This document shows positions 1 through 13,923 of a stretch of 64,000 nucleotides of DNA, one piece after another. The notes below the pieces were generated by a model. It was not told where the DNA came from, did no database searches, and worked only from the letters and a program-made list of their open reading frames with translations. A program made the translations under genes and the position numbers. This DNA comes from Amyelois transitella (taxonomy: Eukaryota; Arthropoda; Insecta; Lepidoptera; Pyralidae), in NCBI RefSeq assembly GCF_032362555.1, contig NC_083532.1:1253001-1317000 (forward strand), written 5' to 3'. Numbering within the stretch: position 1 is the first letter of the stretch; every line of letters begins with the position of its first letter.

Positions 1-124
1 CACTATGTTTATTGAAGGGGACGTCGAATCTCCCTCTTCCTGAAGGCTTCAGGACGGGAATTCGACAAGAAACCGACTCGGAAGTCGAGAAAATAAAACA
101 AATTTCATATATATATATATATAA

Positions 125-205
125 TATATATAATCACGTCTAAATTCCTTACAGGTTAGACAGTGTCAACGTGCCACATTCAGCTGTTTGGCTCAATAAA
201 AGAAA
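125..205 (-). mobile_element. SINE-1 3' fragment
   Basis: taatcacgtctaaattcctt to cagctgtttggctcaataa; diverged. Confidence 0.5.
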
Positions 206-224
206 TAATATCCCTTATATTCAA

Positions 225-390
225 ATTTTTTATTTATTATTATGGGACACTTCATATCTCTTAATAATTGTCATATCTTTTGGTTTCACAACATTGGCTG
301 ACGTCAAATAAATTACTTAAAACCAAGTTTACTGAGCGTCAGTGCAGAAGAAGCGTTAACAAACTGCACTGCGGCATTTTCGTTTAACGA
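225..390 (-). repeat. Jockey-type LINE 3'UTR fragment
   Basis: Reads attattatgggacacttcat, then gacgtcaaataaattactta and cagtgcagaagaagcg. It matches, inverted, the 3'UTR of the LINE at 44435-44630. Confidence 0.65.
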
Positions 391-471
391 CTAAGGAAGT
401 CGTCATTCATCGTCATCGTCATATGAATGAATTAATTAATGTCTCAAACTGCATAATCGTTTCATTCGCAG

Positions 472-3400
472 ATTACCAATAAAAGGGAGGAAAAACGTAC
501 TCATAACGTCAGCTCTGCCGTACGTCAACAACGTGCCCCATCTCGGGAACATCATCGGTTGTGTGCTGTCCGCTGATATATTCGCCAGGTGAGTTCGCGT
601 TGTGACAATTGGAAAATGACATATATTAGCAAAATGTCATATTAGCAAAATGTCATATTAGGGAAATGTCATATTAGCAAAATGTCATATTAGCAAAATG
701 ACATATTAGCAAAATGTCATGTTAGCAAAATGTCATATTAGCAAAATGTCATATTCGCAAAATGTCATATTAGCAAAATGTCATATTTACAAAATGTAAT
801 GTATTAGCAAAATGTTATATTCTCAAAATGTCATATAAGCAAAATGTCATATTCGCAGAATGTCATATTCGCAGAATGTCGAATTAGCAAAAAAGGAAAA
901 AATTGCAGAATGTTACGACGCCAAAACTTATTCCCTACGGAGTAGACAGTGCCGCCAGTCACAAAACTTAAGTAAGAGAAATTTGCTGTTGGTTAAAACT
1001 GTCATTCAATTTAACACCGAACATACTTCTTAACGCTCTCATTTCCACATACATTAATGTTGGGACCAACACGCCCTTATGCACGGCCAGGCGACTTTCT
1101 CATACCAAAGTTCTCATTAATACTACCTCACATCTTGTGCAAGTTTCAACCCAGCAGTAACACGAATGCTTCGGTTATATTATTATAGAAATGAAAAAAA
1201 AATCAAAAATACATACATACATATAACCACGTCTATATCCCTTGCGGGGTAGACAGGGCCAACAGTCTTAAAAAGTCAGATAGGCCACGCCCAGCCATTC
1301 GGCTTAGTGATAGAATCGAGATTCAAACAGTGACAGGTTGCTAGCATGTCGCCTAAAACAATAATCCCAAGTTAATTAGCCTATCCTTTAGTCGCCTTTT
1401 ACGACTTACAAAAATAATTCTTATTTCGTCAGGTACTGTCGTCTTTGTGGCTACAACACATTGTACATATCCGGAACAGACGAGTACGGGACAGCAACTG
1501 AGACAAAAGTAAGTCTTGCTCGCTCTCACACACTTAAAAAATACATATATCATACATCTCATACTTAAATATAAATATATACGGGACAAATGACACAGAT
1601 TGAGTTAGCCTCGAAGTAAGTTCGAGACTTGTGTTACGAGATACTAACTCAACGGTACTATATTTTATAATAAATACTTATATAGATAAACATCCAAGAC
1701 CCAGGCCAATCAGAGAAAGTTCTGTTTCTCATCATGCCCTGGCCGGGATTCGAACCCGGGACCTCCGGTGTCACAGACAAGCGTACTACCGCTGCGCCAC
1801 AGAGGCCGTCAGCTATATATTACATACTTTGAAATCCCATTTGGTATGAGTGACAAAAGTGAGTATTACTCACTATCGTAATTAAAAAAAATCTTAGTAG
1901 TAAATAGTATGAAGCGGAAGAAGTATGCAGGGATCGTGGCAAGAGGAAAGTTGTAGCCTCCTGTAGTTGTAATCCCAAATCATATTTCCTCTTGCTTCTT
2001 TACTTAATATTACATACATATAATCACGTTTATATCCCTGACTAGACTGATGGGCCACGCTCAGCTATTTGGCTTAATGATAGAATTGAGATTCAAATAG
2101 TGACAGGTTGCTAGCCCATCGCCTAAAAGAAGACGGAGGCATGTCCATATTAATATATACTTTTCAGTTCATTGACCCCAATTCATTCTACCTATTCCGA
2201 TCTTTAATTGTAAATTGTCAAAACAGGCTCTGGAAGAAGGCGTGACGCCCAGACAGATATGCGACAAGTATTTCGAGATACATAACGCGGTGTACCGCTG
2301 GTTCAACATAGGTTTCGACTATTTCGGCAGAACGAGCACAGACGAACAGACAAAGTGAGTGCCCATGTTTGTTGGATTTTTGTGATAAATTCTTATTGTC
2401 AAATTTTATTGGTCGGAAATTGTTGTAAAAACGTTTACAATTTAATTATATTATTATATATTATGTGACGTCAATAAGTGATACCTTATTTTGAATTTTG
2501 ATAATTTTGAAAATAAATCTATTCTATTCTATATGTATGTATGTTAAATATTATGTCAAAATCTTGTTTAATTATTTAGTTGTATGAGTACTATTATATT
2601 TGTAATAGGCATGTGTAAATAAATTATATATATATTCATGTTCAAATAATGACACCTAAGTACTTATCAATTAACTTTTTTTCATATGATGACTGAGAGA
2701 AACATTTTAAGCTATTTTAGCTTAAGTCTGTGTATTCCAAATTACAAGCGATTCAGCGTTTTCGGCTAGGATTACAATTTCCGAAATATATTTATAAAAA
2801 AATAGTGTTTATTTCTTAAGGTAAATTATATCAAAGGTCCATAACTTTCGAGTTAAATCGACTTGTTAACTAATATTGTTTCCTGCGGTTTCCCAGGATA
2901 TGCCAGTCGCTGTTTCTCAAGCTGAAAGACAACGGGTTCATCAGTACGCAATCTGTTGACCAGTTACTTTGCGAGAAATGTGACAGGTTTCTAGCTGACA
3001 GGTATGTTATAAACCTTTTTTGAAATTAGGCTCTTGTATCTCGCAGTTTCTCAGTTTAGATATTGTTTCTCGGTGTTTCTCATACCTTTAAATAATATGT
3101 ACCAATATATACATATCAACGCATATCCCAAACCGTTGGGTCTGGAGACTTGAAATTTTCCGTATAGGTTCTCTGTGTGGTAATTTCCCGAAATTCCCCC
3201 GCGAACGGGGATAATAGTAATTTTTCGTTTTAACCGGGCGGTCCTTTAATCTTATATATAAAATTCTCGTGTCACAATGTTAATTCCCGCACTCCTCCGA
3301 AACGGCTTGGCCGATTCTCATGAAATTATTGTGCATGTGTGTGAGTAGGACTGAGAATCGGCCAACATCTATTTTTCATATCCCTTAGTAATAAGGGTTG

Positions 3401-6400
3401 TCCACACTTAACATTTTTTTTTTTTGACTAGAAACTACCATAAAAATGATTTATATTGTAAAACAACGTTTGGCGGGACACCTAGTAATGAATAAAAAAT
3501 TTTGATCAACTACTTGAGTGTCGTAATTTCAGATTCGTAAATTTTGATAAACTTCTTGAGGGTTGTAATTCTAGATTCGTGGAAGGCACGTGTCCGCACC
3601 CAGGGTGCGGTTACGACAACGCGCGCGGCGACCAGTGCGACAAGTGCGGGAAACTGATCAACGCGACTGAACTCATACACGCGAGGTGTGTAGCACCCTC
3701 CTTTTTGTAGGTGGAGTAACGCGAGAACACCCGTGGTGGGTAGCACCCTCCTTTTTGTAGGTGGAGTAACGTAAGAAGCGCGAGAAACTTATCAACGGGA
3801 TTGAACTCATACACCCGAGGTGTGTAGCACCCTCCTTTTTGTAGGTGAAGTAACGCGAGAACACTCGCGGTGTGTAACACCCTCCTTTTGTAGGTGGAGT
3901 AACTCGAGATACTGATCAACGCGACTGAACTCATACACCCGAGGTATGTAGCACCCTCCTTTTTGTAGGTGGAGTAACGCGAGAACACCCGTGGTGTGTA
4001 GCACCCTCCTTTTTGTAGGTGGTGCAACGCGAGAAACTGATCAACGCGACTGAACTCATACACCCGAGATGTGTAGCACCCTTCTTTTTATAGGTGGAGT
4101 AACGTAAGAAATGCGAGAAACTGATCAACGCGACTGAACTCATACACCCGAGGTGTGTAGCACCCTCCTTTTTGTAGGTGGATTAACGCGAGAAATGCGA
4201 GAAACTGATTAACGCGACTGAACTCATGCACGCGAGGTGTGTAGCACCCTCCTTTTTGTAGGTGGATTAACGCGAGAAATGCGAGAAACTGATTAACGCG
4301 ACTGAACTCATGCACGCGAGGTGTGTAGCACCCTTCTTTTTGTAGGTGGATTAACGCGAGAAATGCGAGAAACTGATTAACGCGACTGAACTCATGCACG
4401 CGAGGTGTGTAGCACCCTTCTTTTTGTAGGTGGATTAACGCGAGAAATGCGAGAAACTGATCAACGCGACTGAACTCATACACCTGAGATGTGTAGCACC
4501 CTTCTTTTTGTAGGTGGAGTAACGCGAGAAGTGCGAGAAACTGATCAACGCGACTGAACTCATACACCCGAGGTATGTAGCACCCTCCTTTTTGTAGGTG
4601 GAGTAACGCGAGAACACCCGTGGTGTGTAACACCCTCCTTTTTGTAGGTGGATTAACGCGAGAAATGCGAGAAACTGATCAACGCGACTGAACTCATACA
4701 CCCGAGGTGTGTAGCACCCTTCTTTTTGTAGGTGGATTAACGCGAGAAATGCGAGAAACTGATCAACGCGACTGAACTCATACACCCGAGGTGTGTAGCA
4801 CCCTTCTTTTTGTAGGTGGATTAACGCGAGAAATGCGAGAAACTGATCAACGCCACTGAACTCATACACCCGAGGTGTGTAGCACCCTTCTTTTTGTAGG
4901 TGGATTAACGCGAGAAATGCGAGAAACTGATCAACGCGACTGAACTCATACACCCGAGGTGTGTAGCACCCTTCTTTTTGTAGGTGGATTAACGCGAGAA
5001 ATGCGAGAAACTGATCAACGCGACTGAACTCATACACCCGAGGTGTGTAGCACCCTCCTTTTTGTAGGTGGATTAACGCGAGAAATGCGAGAAACTGATT
5101 AACGCGACTGAACTCATGCACGCGAGGTGTGTAGCACCCTTCTTTTTGTAGGTGGATTAACGCGAGAAATGCGAGAAACTGATCAACGCGACTGAACTCA
5201 TACACCCGAGGTATGTAGCACCCTTCTTTTTGTAGGTGGAGTAACGTAAGAAGTGCGAGAAACTGATCAACGCGACTGAACTCATACACCTGAGATGTGT
5301 AGCACCCTTCTTTTTGTAGGTGGAGTAACGCGAGAAGTGCGAGAAACTGATCAACGCGACTGAACTCATACACCCGAGGTATGTAGCACCCTCCTTTTTG
5401 TAGGTGGAGTAACGCGAGAACACCCGTGGTGTGTAACACCCTCCTTTTTGTAGGTGGATTAACGTAAGAAGTGCGAGAAACTGATCAACGCGACTGAACT
5501 CATACACCCGAGGTATGTAGTTCACTCCTTTTTAGTACCTAAAATCGTATTGTCACGTCTTTATCCCTTACAGAGTAAACAGAGCTACCAATCTTGAAAA
5601 ACTGAAATGCCGCGTTCTGTTAAATCAGTATGGCATAATGATGGTATTGAGATTCAAATAGTGACAGGTTGCTAGCCCATTGCCTTAAAAATAATCCCAA
5701 GATTGTAAGCCTATCCCTTAGTCGCCTTTTACGACATCAATGGGAAAGAGATGGAGTGGTCCTATTCTTTTTTGTATTGGTGCCGGGAACCACACGGCAC
5801 AGGAGGAAGATGATGTTTAATAAACCTTGGCCAACAATTCTTATTCTTCAATTTCAGATGTAAAATTTGCGGAACGACGCCGGTGGTACGAGCTAGTGAA
5901 CAAATGTTTATTGAATTGCCGCAGGTATGTAACATACATTCATACATATAATCACGTCTATATCCCTTGCGGGGAAGACAGAGCCAACAGTCCTGTAAAG
6001 ACTGATAGGCCACGTTCAGCTATTTGGCTTTAAGATAGAATTGAGATTCAAATAGTGACAGGTTGCTAGCCTATCGCCTAAACAAAGAATCACAAGTATG
6101 AAAGCCTATCCCTTAGTCGCCTTTTACGACATCCATGGGAGAAAGATGGAGTGGTCCTATTCTTTTTTCTATTGGTGCCGGGAACTACAGATAAATAATC
6201 ACGTCTATACCCCGCAAGGGAGGTAGACAGAGATGTTCAGCTGTACGGCTTAATGATGGAATTGAAATTCAAATAGTGATAGGTTGCTGGCCTGTCGCGT
6301 AAAGGAAGAATCGCAAGTTGTTGCCGGGAACCACACGGCAGTCCCGTATATATATATATTTATATATATCACTACATAGTATAAAACAAAGTCGCTATTT

Positions 6401-6933
6401 TAGTCTGTTTGTCTGTATGCTTAAATTTTTAAAATTACGCAACGGATTTTGATGCGGTTTTTTGTAACAGGTAGAGTGATTCAAGAGGAAGGTTTTTATA
6501 TATATTTTTTTTCCGAATTTTGCACCCGTGCGAAGCCGGGGCGGGACGCTAGTATATATACATATAATGAATTATCAATATGCCTGTTTATTTAGAAATA
6601 AAGACGTAATTGCGTTTCTGTGAACAAAAGATTTATTTATTTACAAAAGTTTTTTAACACTTTGATAATGACATAAGCTTATAAACTAAACATTTACTCA
6701 CCTGTGAACAAAAGAAACAACATTCAAAGCCCTTATTTCGGGTCTATTTTAATAATTTCACAGGCAAGATACTTACAATAAAATATCTGTTACACTACCT
6801 ACACAAAACAATTCTAACCTCAATAATCACACTTGACATCTCCTTGACGTTTAAGCTGCCAGCGACCTCAACTAATTAACGCGGCAAAATTTAAATTGCA
6901 TACATTACATAAAGAATACCTATAAGTTTTTTT

Positions 6934-6964
<31 letters not shown>

Positions 6965-9900
6965 TTATTGATTGTAGCTAGAGCCGTCCCTCCGTAGCTG
7001 GATCAGCCGGCACGAGTCGCAATGGTCTGCGCCCGCGCGCGCCGTCTCCCGCTCGTGGCTGCGGGAAGCGCTGCGCGCGCGCGCCGTCACCCGCGACCTG
7101 CGCTGGGGGGTTAAAGTGCCCGTCGCCGGGTTCGAGAACAAGGTGATGTAGTTAAAAATTCAAAATTTTTATTCATTATTATTATAGGATACTTCATACA
7201 TACATACATACATAAACTCACGCCTCTTTCCCGGAGGGGTAGGCAGAGACTACCTCTTTCCACTTGCCACGATCCCTGCATACTTCCTTTGCTTCATCCA
7301 CATTCATAAACTCTCTTCATGCAAGCTCGGCGGTTAGGATACTTCATATCTCTTAATATTTATTTATTTATGTACACAAAATTATATACAGAAGCATTTA
7401 TTACAGTAATTCTAGTACATAGGTGCTACTTATTTCAAAAGAAATCTCTTCCAGTAGACCCATGAGAGGAGAGATTAATTTAGGAGCGGTATAAATAATA
7501 GTAATAATTGTCAAAACGTTTGGTTTAACAACATTGGTTGACGTCAAATGAATTACTTAAAAACTGAGTTTACTGCCGCTTCCGAGGCGTCAGTGCTGAA
7601 GAAGCGGTAAGAAACTGTTGAAAGCAGGTTGACTAACTGAGAGTGTGGAGGGAAAGGTCGGAGTGGGAAGATCTAGACGAACGTGTCTTGATCTAATTAA
7701 GGACGTCTTGGTGAAGGGTCAGGTCGAGAGTACCCGAAACCGCCGAGCTTGCATGAAGAGAGTTATGGATGTGGATGAAGCGAAGGAAGTATGCAGGGAT
7801 CGTGGCAAGTGAAAAAAGGTAGTCTCTGCTTACCCCTCCGGGAAAGAGGCGTGATTTTATGTATGTATGTAATCTAGTTTGTTTGTAATATATTTATTAC
7901 ATAGAAATTTACACAGTAACAATAAAATACTACATAGTTATAAAAGAAACAAATCACTTGCAATGGCGGACTTGTCCCATGAAAGAGATAAAGAAAAGAG
8001 AGAAAAGAAGATAATTCAGTAAAAAGCGGCAAATCACAGTTATCAGCAACAAAATAATAATATACTAACAGAAATACAAATCCCACAAAAACATTTCATG
8101 CTAAATGTTGCCAATACGAGACCATATAGCTCGCACTGTCAAAAAGTAATCAGATCTCGTGTAGAGCCAAATTTCTAACCCCACATGCCCAGCCCTAAAT
8201 CGATAAGCCCTAATTTTATACTCAAGTTACGGGGAAATACTACAGCCATAGTACAGATAATAGACATACCTATCCGCTAAATATATATATGTATAAACTT
8301 ATTAATAAATTAACATACATAAACTATGATAAATTGCCTGACGTTCAATCTAGGTGCTCAACTGGACAGGAACTATACACTAGCTGTGCCCTAGACTTCG
8401 TCCGCGTGAAATAGTTATTTTGGGCATCATTGAATCCCTCAAGGATGATTAATTTTCCCCGTTTTTTTCACATTTTCCATTACTTCTTCGCTCCTAAAAG
8501 TTGCAGCGTGATGTAATATAGCCTAAAGCCTTCCTCGACAAATGATCTATTCAACACAAAAAGGATTTTTCAATTCGAACCATTACTTCCTGAGATTAGC
8601 GCGTTCAAACAAACAAACAAACTCTTCAGCTTTATAATATTAGTATAGAAGCCTTCCTCGACAAATGATCTATTCAACACAAAAAGAATTTTTCAATTCG
8701 AACCAGTACTTCCTGAGATTAAGTAGCGCGTGCCAACAAACAAACTCTTCAGCTTTATAATAATATTAGTATAGATTTACATGTTTTAGTGGAGTATCAA
8801 AGTGCAGTGAAATGTGAATGAAGTCTATCAGTATTTTCTTAAGACGTTGTCACGTTTGCATGAAGAGAGTTATGAATGTGGATGAAGCGAAGGAAATATG
8901 CAGAGATCGTGGCAAGTGGAAAGAGGTAGTCTCTGCCTACCCCTCCGGGAAAGAGGCGTGATTTTATGTATGTATGTATGTTGTCACGTTCAACTACCAT
9001 CAGTGGACCGACTTTACAGACAACTGATTATTTTCTTCTAGGTATTCTATGTGTGGTTCGACGCTCCGATCGGCTACATGAGCATAACTGAGCTGGCCAC
9101 GAGACAGTACGAGACGTGGTGGAAACCTGATAAGGAATATGATGTGAGTTATAGGTATACATACATACATATGGTCACGTCTATATCCCTTGTGGGGTAG
9201 ACAGAGCCGACAGTCTTGTAAAGACTGAATGGCCACGTTCAGCTGTTTGGCTTAAAGATAGAATTGAGATTCAAATAGTGACAGGTTGCTAACCGAACGC
9301 CTAAAAAAGTATCCCAAGTTTGTAAGCCTATCCCTTTGTCGCCTTTTACGATATCCATGGGAAAAAGATGGAGTGGTCCTATTCTTTTTTGTGTTGATGC
9401 CGGGAACCACACGGCACTAATCTCAGGAACTATTGGTTCGAATTGAAAAAATCTTTATGTGTTTAACAGACCATTTATCGAGGTAGGCTTTAGGCTATAT
9501 AACATCACGCTGCAACTATTAGGAGCCAAGCAATAAAAGGTGAAAAAATACGGGGAAAATTATTCATCCTTGAGGGCTTCAATGATGCCCAAAATAACTA
9601 TTCCACGCGGACGAAGTCGCGGGCACAGCCAGTGTATTGTATGTATATAGATAAAGGAGTTAACTACTCAAAAATATAATAAATAAGTAATACTTTGGAA
9701 GCGGTAGTAGTTATATAATTAGATTTAAGTGATGCGACGTCAATAAGTGATACCTTGTATCCTATTTTGAAAATAAATCTATTCTATTCTATTCTAGATA
9801 AAGGAGTTACTAACAAATGTTATGTTTCCCAGGTGAAACTGTACCAGTTCATGGCCAAAGACAACGTTCCATTCCACGTGATAATGTTCCCTTCCACCCT

Positions 9901-12900
9901 CCTGGGGATCAACGAGGGCCACCTGATGGTCAGCCATGTTTATGCCACAGGTATTATAGTTGAAACTTGCTGCGTGTTATCTCCTTTTCGTTTTTCTACT
10001 TTAGTTTTTCTCTACCTAGCCAGTATCTTTCTCCCTCTTAACACTCTCTTTGTCCCCCCAATCACTCTCTTTCCAACCACTCTCTCCCCCCAATCACTCT
10101 TTTCTCTCCCAATCACTCTCTCTTCCCCCAATCACTCTCTCTCCCCCAACCACTCTTCCCCCCCCCCTCCAATCACTCTTCCCCTCCTCCAATCTCTCCC
10201 CCAATCACTCTCCCCTAACCACTGTCTCCCCCAACCACTCTTCCCCCCCTCCAATCTCTCCCCCAATCACTCTTCCCCTCCTCCAATCTCTCCCCCAATC
10301 ACTCTCCCCTAACCACTGTCTCCCCCAACCACTCTTCCCCCCCTCCAATCTCTCCCCCAATCACTCTCCCCTAACCACTCTCTCCCCCCTACCACTCTCT
10401 TTCCCCGCTCCTGTTTCTGTCTATTTCCCTCTTAACCTTGTATTCTGTATCTCACAACGTTCCATTCATCCGGTACTCATGTTTATGATACAGGTACTTT
10501 CTTCCTCTCTTCTTGATTTCTCTCCCCCCTCTCCCCCATTTTCCCAACCCTTTCGTCTCCCACTTTTGGTTTCCAGTGTCAAGTGAAATTTTTAACAGAA
10601 ACTTCATTTTCGTTTTTCAGAATATTTAAATTACGAAGAAGGGAAGTTTTCGAAGTCGAGAGGCGTTGGTGTTTTTGGAACTGACGCACAGGTAAATTGT
10701 TTAACCCTTTTTCACTCTGTGTCTTTTTGCGCGTCACGCATTTTATCCATATATATACCGGTATATCACGTCTTTATTCGGGGATGATGATATGACGGGG
10801 TTGACAGAGCCAAGTCTCGAAAGGCTCAGTTTAGCCGGATGTTTTAAAACATACATACATAAAATCACGCCTCTTTCCCGGAGGGGTAGGCAGAGACTAC
10901 CTCTTTCCACTTGCCACGATCCCTGCATACTTCCTTTGCTTCATCCACATTCATAACTCTCTTCATGTTTTAAAAATGCCGTAAATATTTATATATTTTT
11001 TTTTGTATTAAGTATCTTATATTATTTTGTATTAGTTTATATATTTTAGTGTCGTGTGGTAGAACCACCACCAAAAATAAAGAATAGGCCCACTCCTTCT
11101 CTTTCCAATGGATGTCGTAACTAAAAACTAATGTCGTAAAATAATAAAACTTGGGATCCTTGATGTGACTAAATGTATGTATGTATGTTTGTATGTATAT
11201 ATATATATATATATATTTATTTCAGGAAACCGGTATACCTTCAGACGTGTGGCGTTTCTACCTGGCCAGCATCAGGCCCGAGACCTCGGATTCCAGCTTC
11301 AGTTGGGCGGAATTGGGTACCAGGTATGCTAATTTTATTATACTTATTATGCTAATTTTGAATTGAATAAAATCAATTATCATTAATTACATTGATAAAA
11401 CCGCTTGCCAAATGAATTGATTGATTGATTGATTGATTGCCGTTCTAATCGGCCATCCAACGGGTCTCATATTCGTAGGGTATAGCAAAATTGAGACAGT
11501 TGTACCCATTATTAAAACAGTGACTGTTGTAGTAGTTAGAACTGAATAGTACAAAATGATATGCAATAAATAAATTGAAATTGAAAAAAAAATTATCAAA
11601 AGGTACCAAAGAGGTAAAAAGGTCTTCTTGTTGGCTTCGGCCCCATGAATGCCTCCCAACAAACAGGGTACTAATGTGTCCATGTGAATGTGCACTCGGC
11701 ACATTCAGTCCATGGGAATGTGCACCTGGCACATTCAGTCTATGGGAATGTGCACCTGGCACATTCAGTCCATGGGAATGTGCACGAGCACATTCAGTCC
11801 ATGGGAATGTGCACGAGCACATTCAGTCCATGGGAATGTGCACGGCGCACATTCAGTCCATGCGAATGTGCACGGCGCACATTCAGTCCATGGGAATGTG
11901 CACGGCGCACATTCAGTCCATGTGAATGTGCACCTGGCACATTCAGTCCATGGGAATGTGCACTGCGCACATTCAGTCCATGTGAATGTGCCGCCGTGCA
12001 CATTCATTCAGTCACACACATTCAGTCCAGTCATTTCCTCCACGACACATATATTTAATACATCATTTAATTTATGGTTTTTTTTTTCTAAATCTAGAAA
12101 CAATTCGGAGCTTCTGAACAACTTGGGCAACTTCTGCCACCGCTCGCTGAGCTTCTGCGCGAACAGTTTCAGCGGTGTGGTGCCCGCGGTGGAACTAACG
12201 CGCTCCGATTACGAGCTGATAGCGCTGGTCAATAGAGAAGTTGTTGGTATGTGTGCTTACATACATATATCCTACTACTATTATAAAGGCGAAAGTTTGT
12301 ATGGATGTATGGATGTTTGTTACTCTTTCACGCAAAAACTACTGAACCGATTACCATGAAATTTGGTACGTAGGTAGCTGAAGACCCAGAATAACACATA
12401 GGCTACTTTTTATCCCAGAGTTCCCGCGGGACTGATAGGGTTTCCATGCGGACGAAGTCGCGGGCGGCCTCTAGTATACTAATATTATAAAGCTGAAGAG
12501 TTTGTTAGTTTGAACGCGCTAATCTCAGGAACTACTGGTTCGAATTGAAAAATTCTTCTTGCGTTGAATAGACCATTTATCGAGGAAGGCTATTTAACAT
12601 CACGCTGCGACAATAAAAAGCGAAGAAATAATGGGAAATGTAAAAAAAAAAACGGGGAAAATCATTCATCCTTGAGGGCTTTAATATATATATAATATAT
12701 AATATGAGGGCCGAAATAACTATTCCACGCGCACGAAGTCGCGGGCACAGCTAGTATACATATAGTCACGTCTATATCCTTTACGGGGTAGACAGAGCCG
12801 AAATAGCCCCGAAATGACTGAAAGGCCACGTTCAGCTGCTCGGCTTAATGATGGAATTGAGATCCAAATAGTGACAGGTTGCTAGCCCATCGCGTAAAAA

Positions 12901-13892
12901 AAAGGATCGCAATTTTATAAGCCTATCCCTTAGTCGCCTTTTACGACATCCATGGGAAAGAGATGGAGTGGTCCTATATTTTTTGTTTTATATTAGTGCC
13001 GGTAACCACACAAGTAAGTTTACAAACAAACAAACAGATAAACATTTTATTTTATCAAGCTTAAGCAACTGCGCATACGCGTTTAGTTCATTCAGTTTTT
13101 ATTTTATTATGTATATATATATATTATATATATATATATATATATGAATCTCGATTCTATCATTAAGCTAAATAGCTGAACGTGGCCTATCATTCTTTTC
13201 AAGACTGTTAGCTCTGTCTACCCCGCAATGGATATACACGTGATTACGCATACGAACGAATAATGTATCTGTCTGTCTGCAACAGCATACGTCCACAACA
13301 TGGAGAAGGGCCGCCTCAGGGAGGGGCTCCGCCACGTGCTCAGCGTCTCCAAGCTGGGCAACCAGCATATGCAGAGTCGGCAGCCCTGGGTACTGCTCAG
13401 GGGCTCCGCAGATGACAAGTGAGCGTTACATTCGTGTGTTGTTTTAATAACACATTAATACTTCGGTAACATAGGTAACATCGCTGCTTAGTACCAATGT
13501 TTGGTGAGCCGTCCGGTTGTAATGATTACCTTACTACCCTACATGTTTTTTTTTATTAATTATAAACTAAACTTGTTTGTCAATTTACCTTTAAATGTAC
13601 TTATACTGCATCTTGCACGCAACGACATACCTACATTTGTATATTCTAAGCCTAGATTCTAAGTTCTTATGTAAGTGAATATTTTTCTTATGAGAATAAA
13701 GATTTCTTTAACCCGAATACTTACATACATACACACATACATACATACACACGTACACACATACATACGTACACACATACATACATACATACACACATAC
13801 ACACATACATACGTACACACATACATACATACTTACATACATACGTACACACATACATACATACACACACACATACATACATACATATGTAC

Positions 13893-13923
<31 letters not shown>

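Noticed and set aside
3..101. Short open frame at the window start (LLKGTSNLPLPEGFRTG...) as an upstream synthetase exon
   Set aside because: No splice donor follows and no match to the synthetase N-terminus could be recalled; left unassigned.
3510..5525. Long minus-strand frames (up to 334 codons) over the 84-bp array
   Set aside because: They exist because the repeat unit is divisible by three and stop-poor on that strand; the content is reversed exon and intron sequence.
3646..5531. CRISPR-like array
   Set aside because: Units are contiguous with no unique spacers, and the genome is eukaryotic.
10743..10928. Minus-strand frame with [20 protein letters not shown]
   Set aside because: Translation of the RTE-like 3'UTR.
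11445..12359. Overlapping frames on both strands around the 30-bp minisatellite
   Set aside because: Repeat-driven; the 223-codon plus frame only becomes real coding sequence inside synthetase exon 12, in a spliced context.
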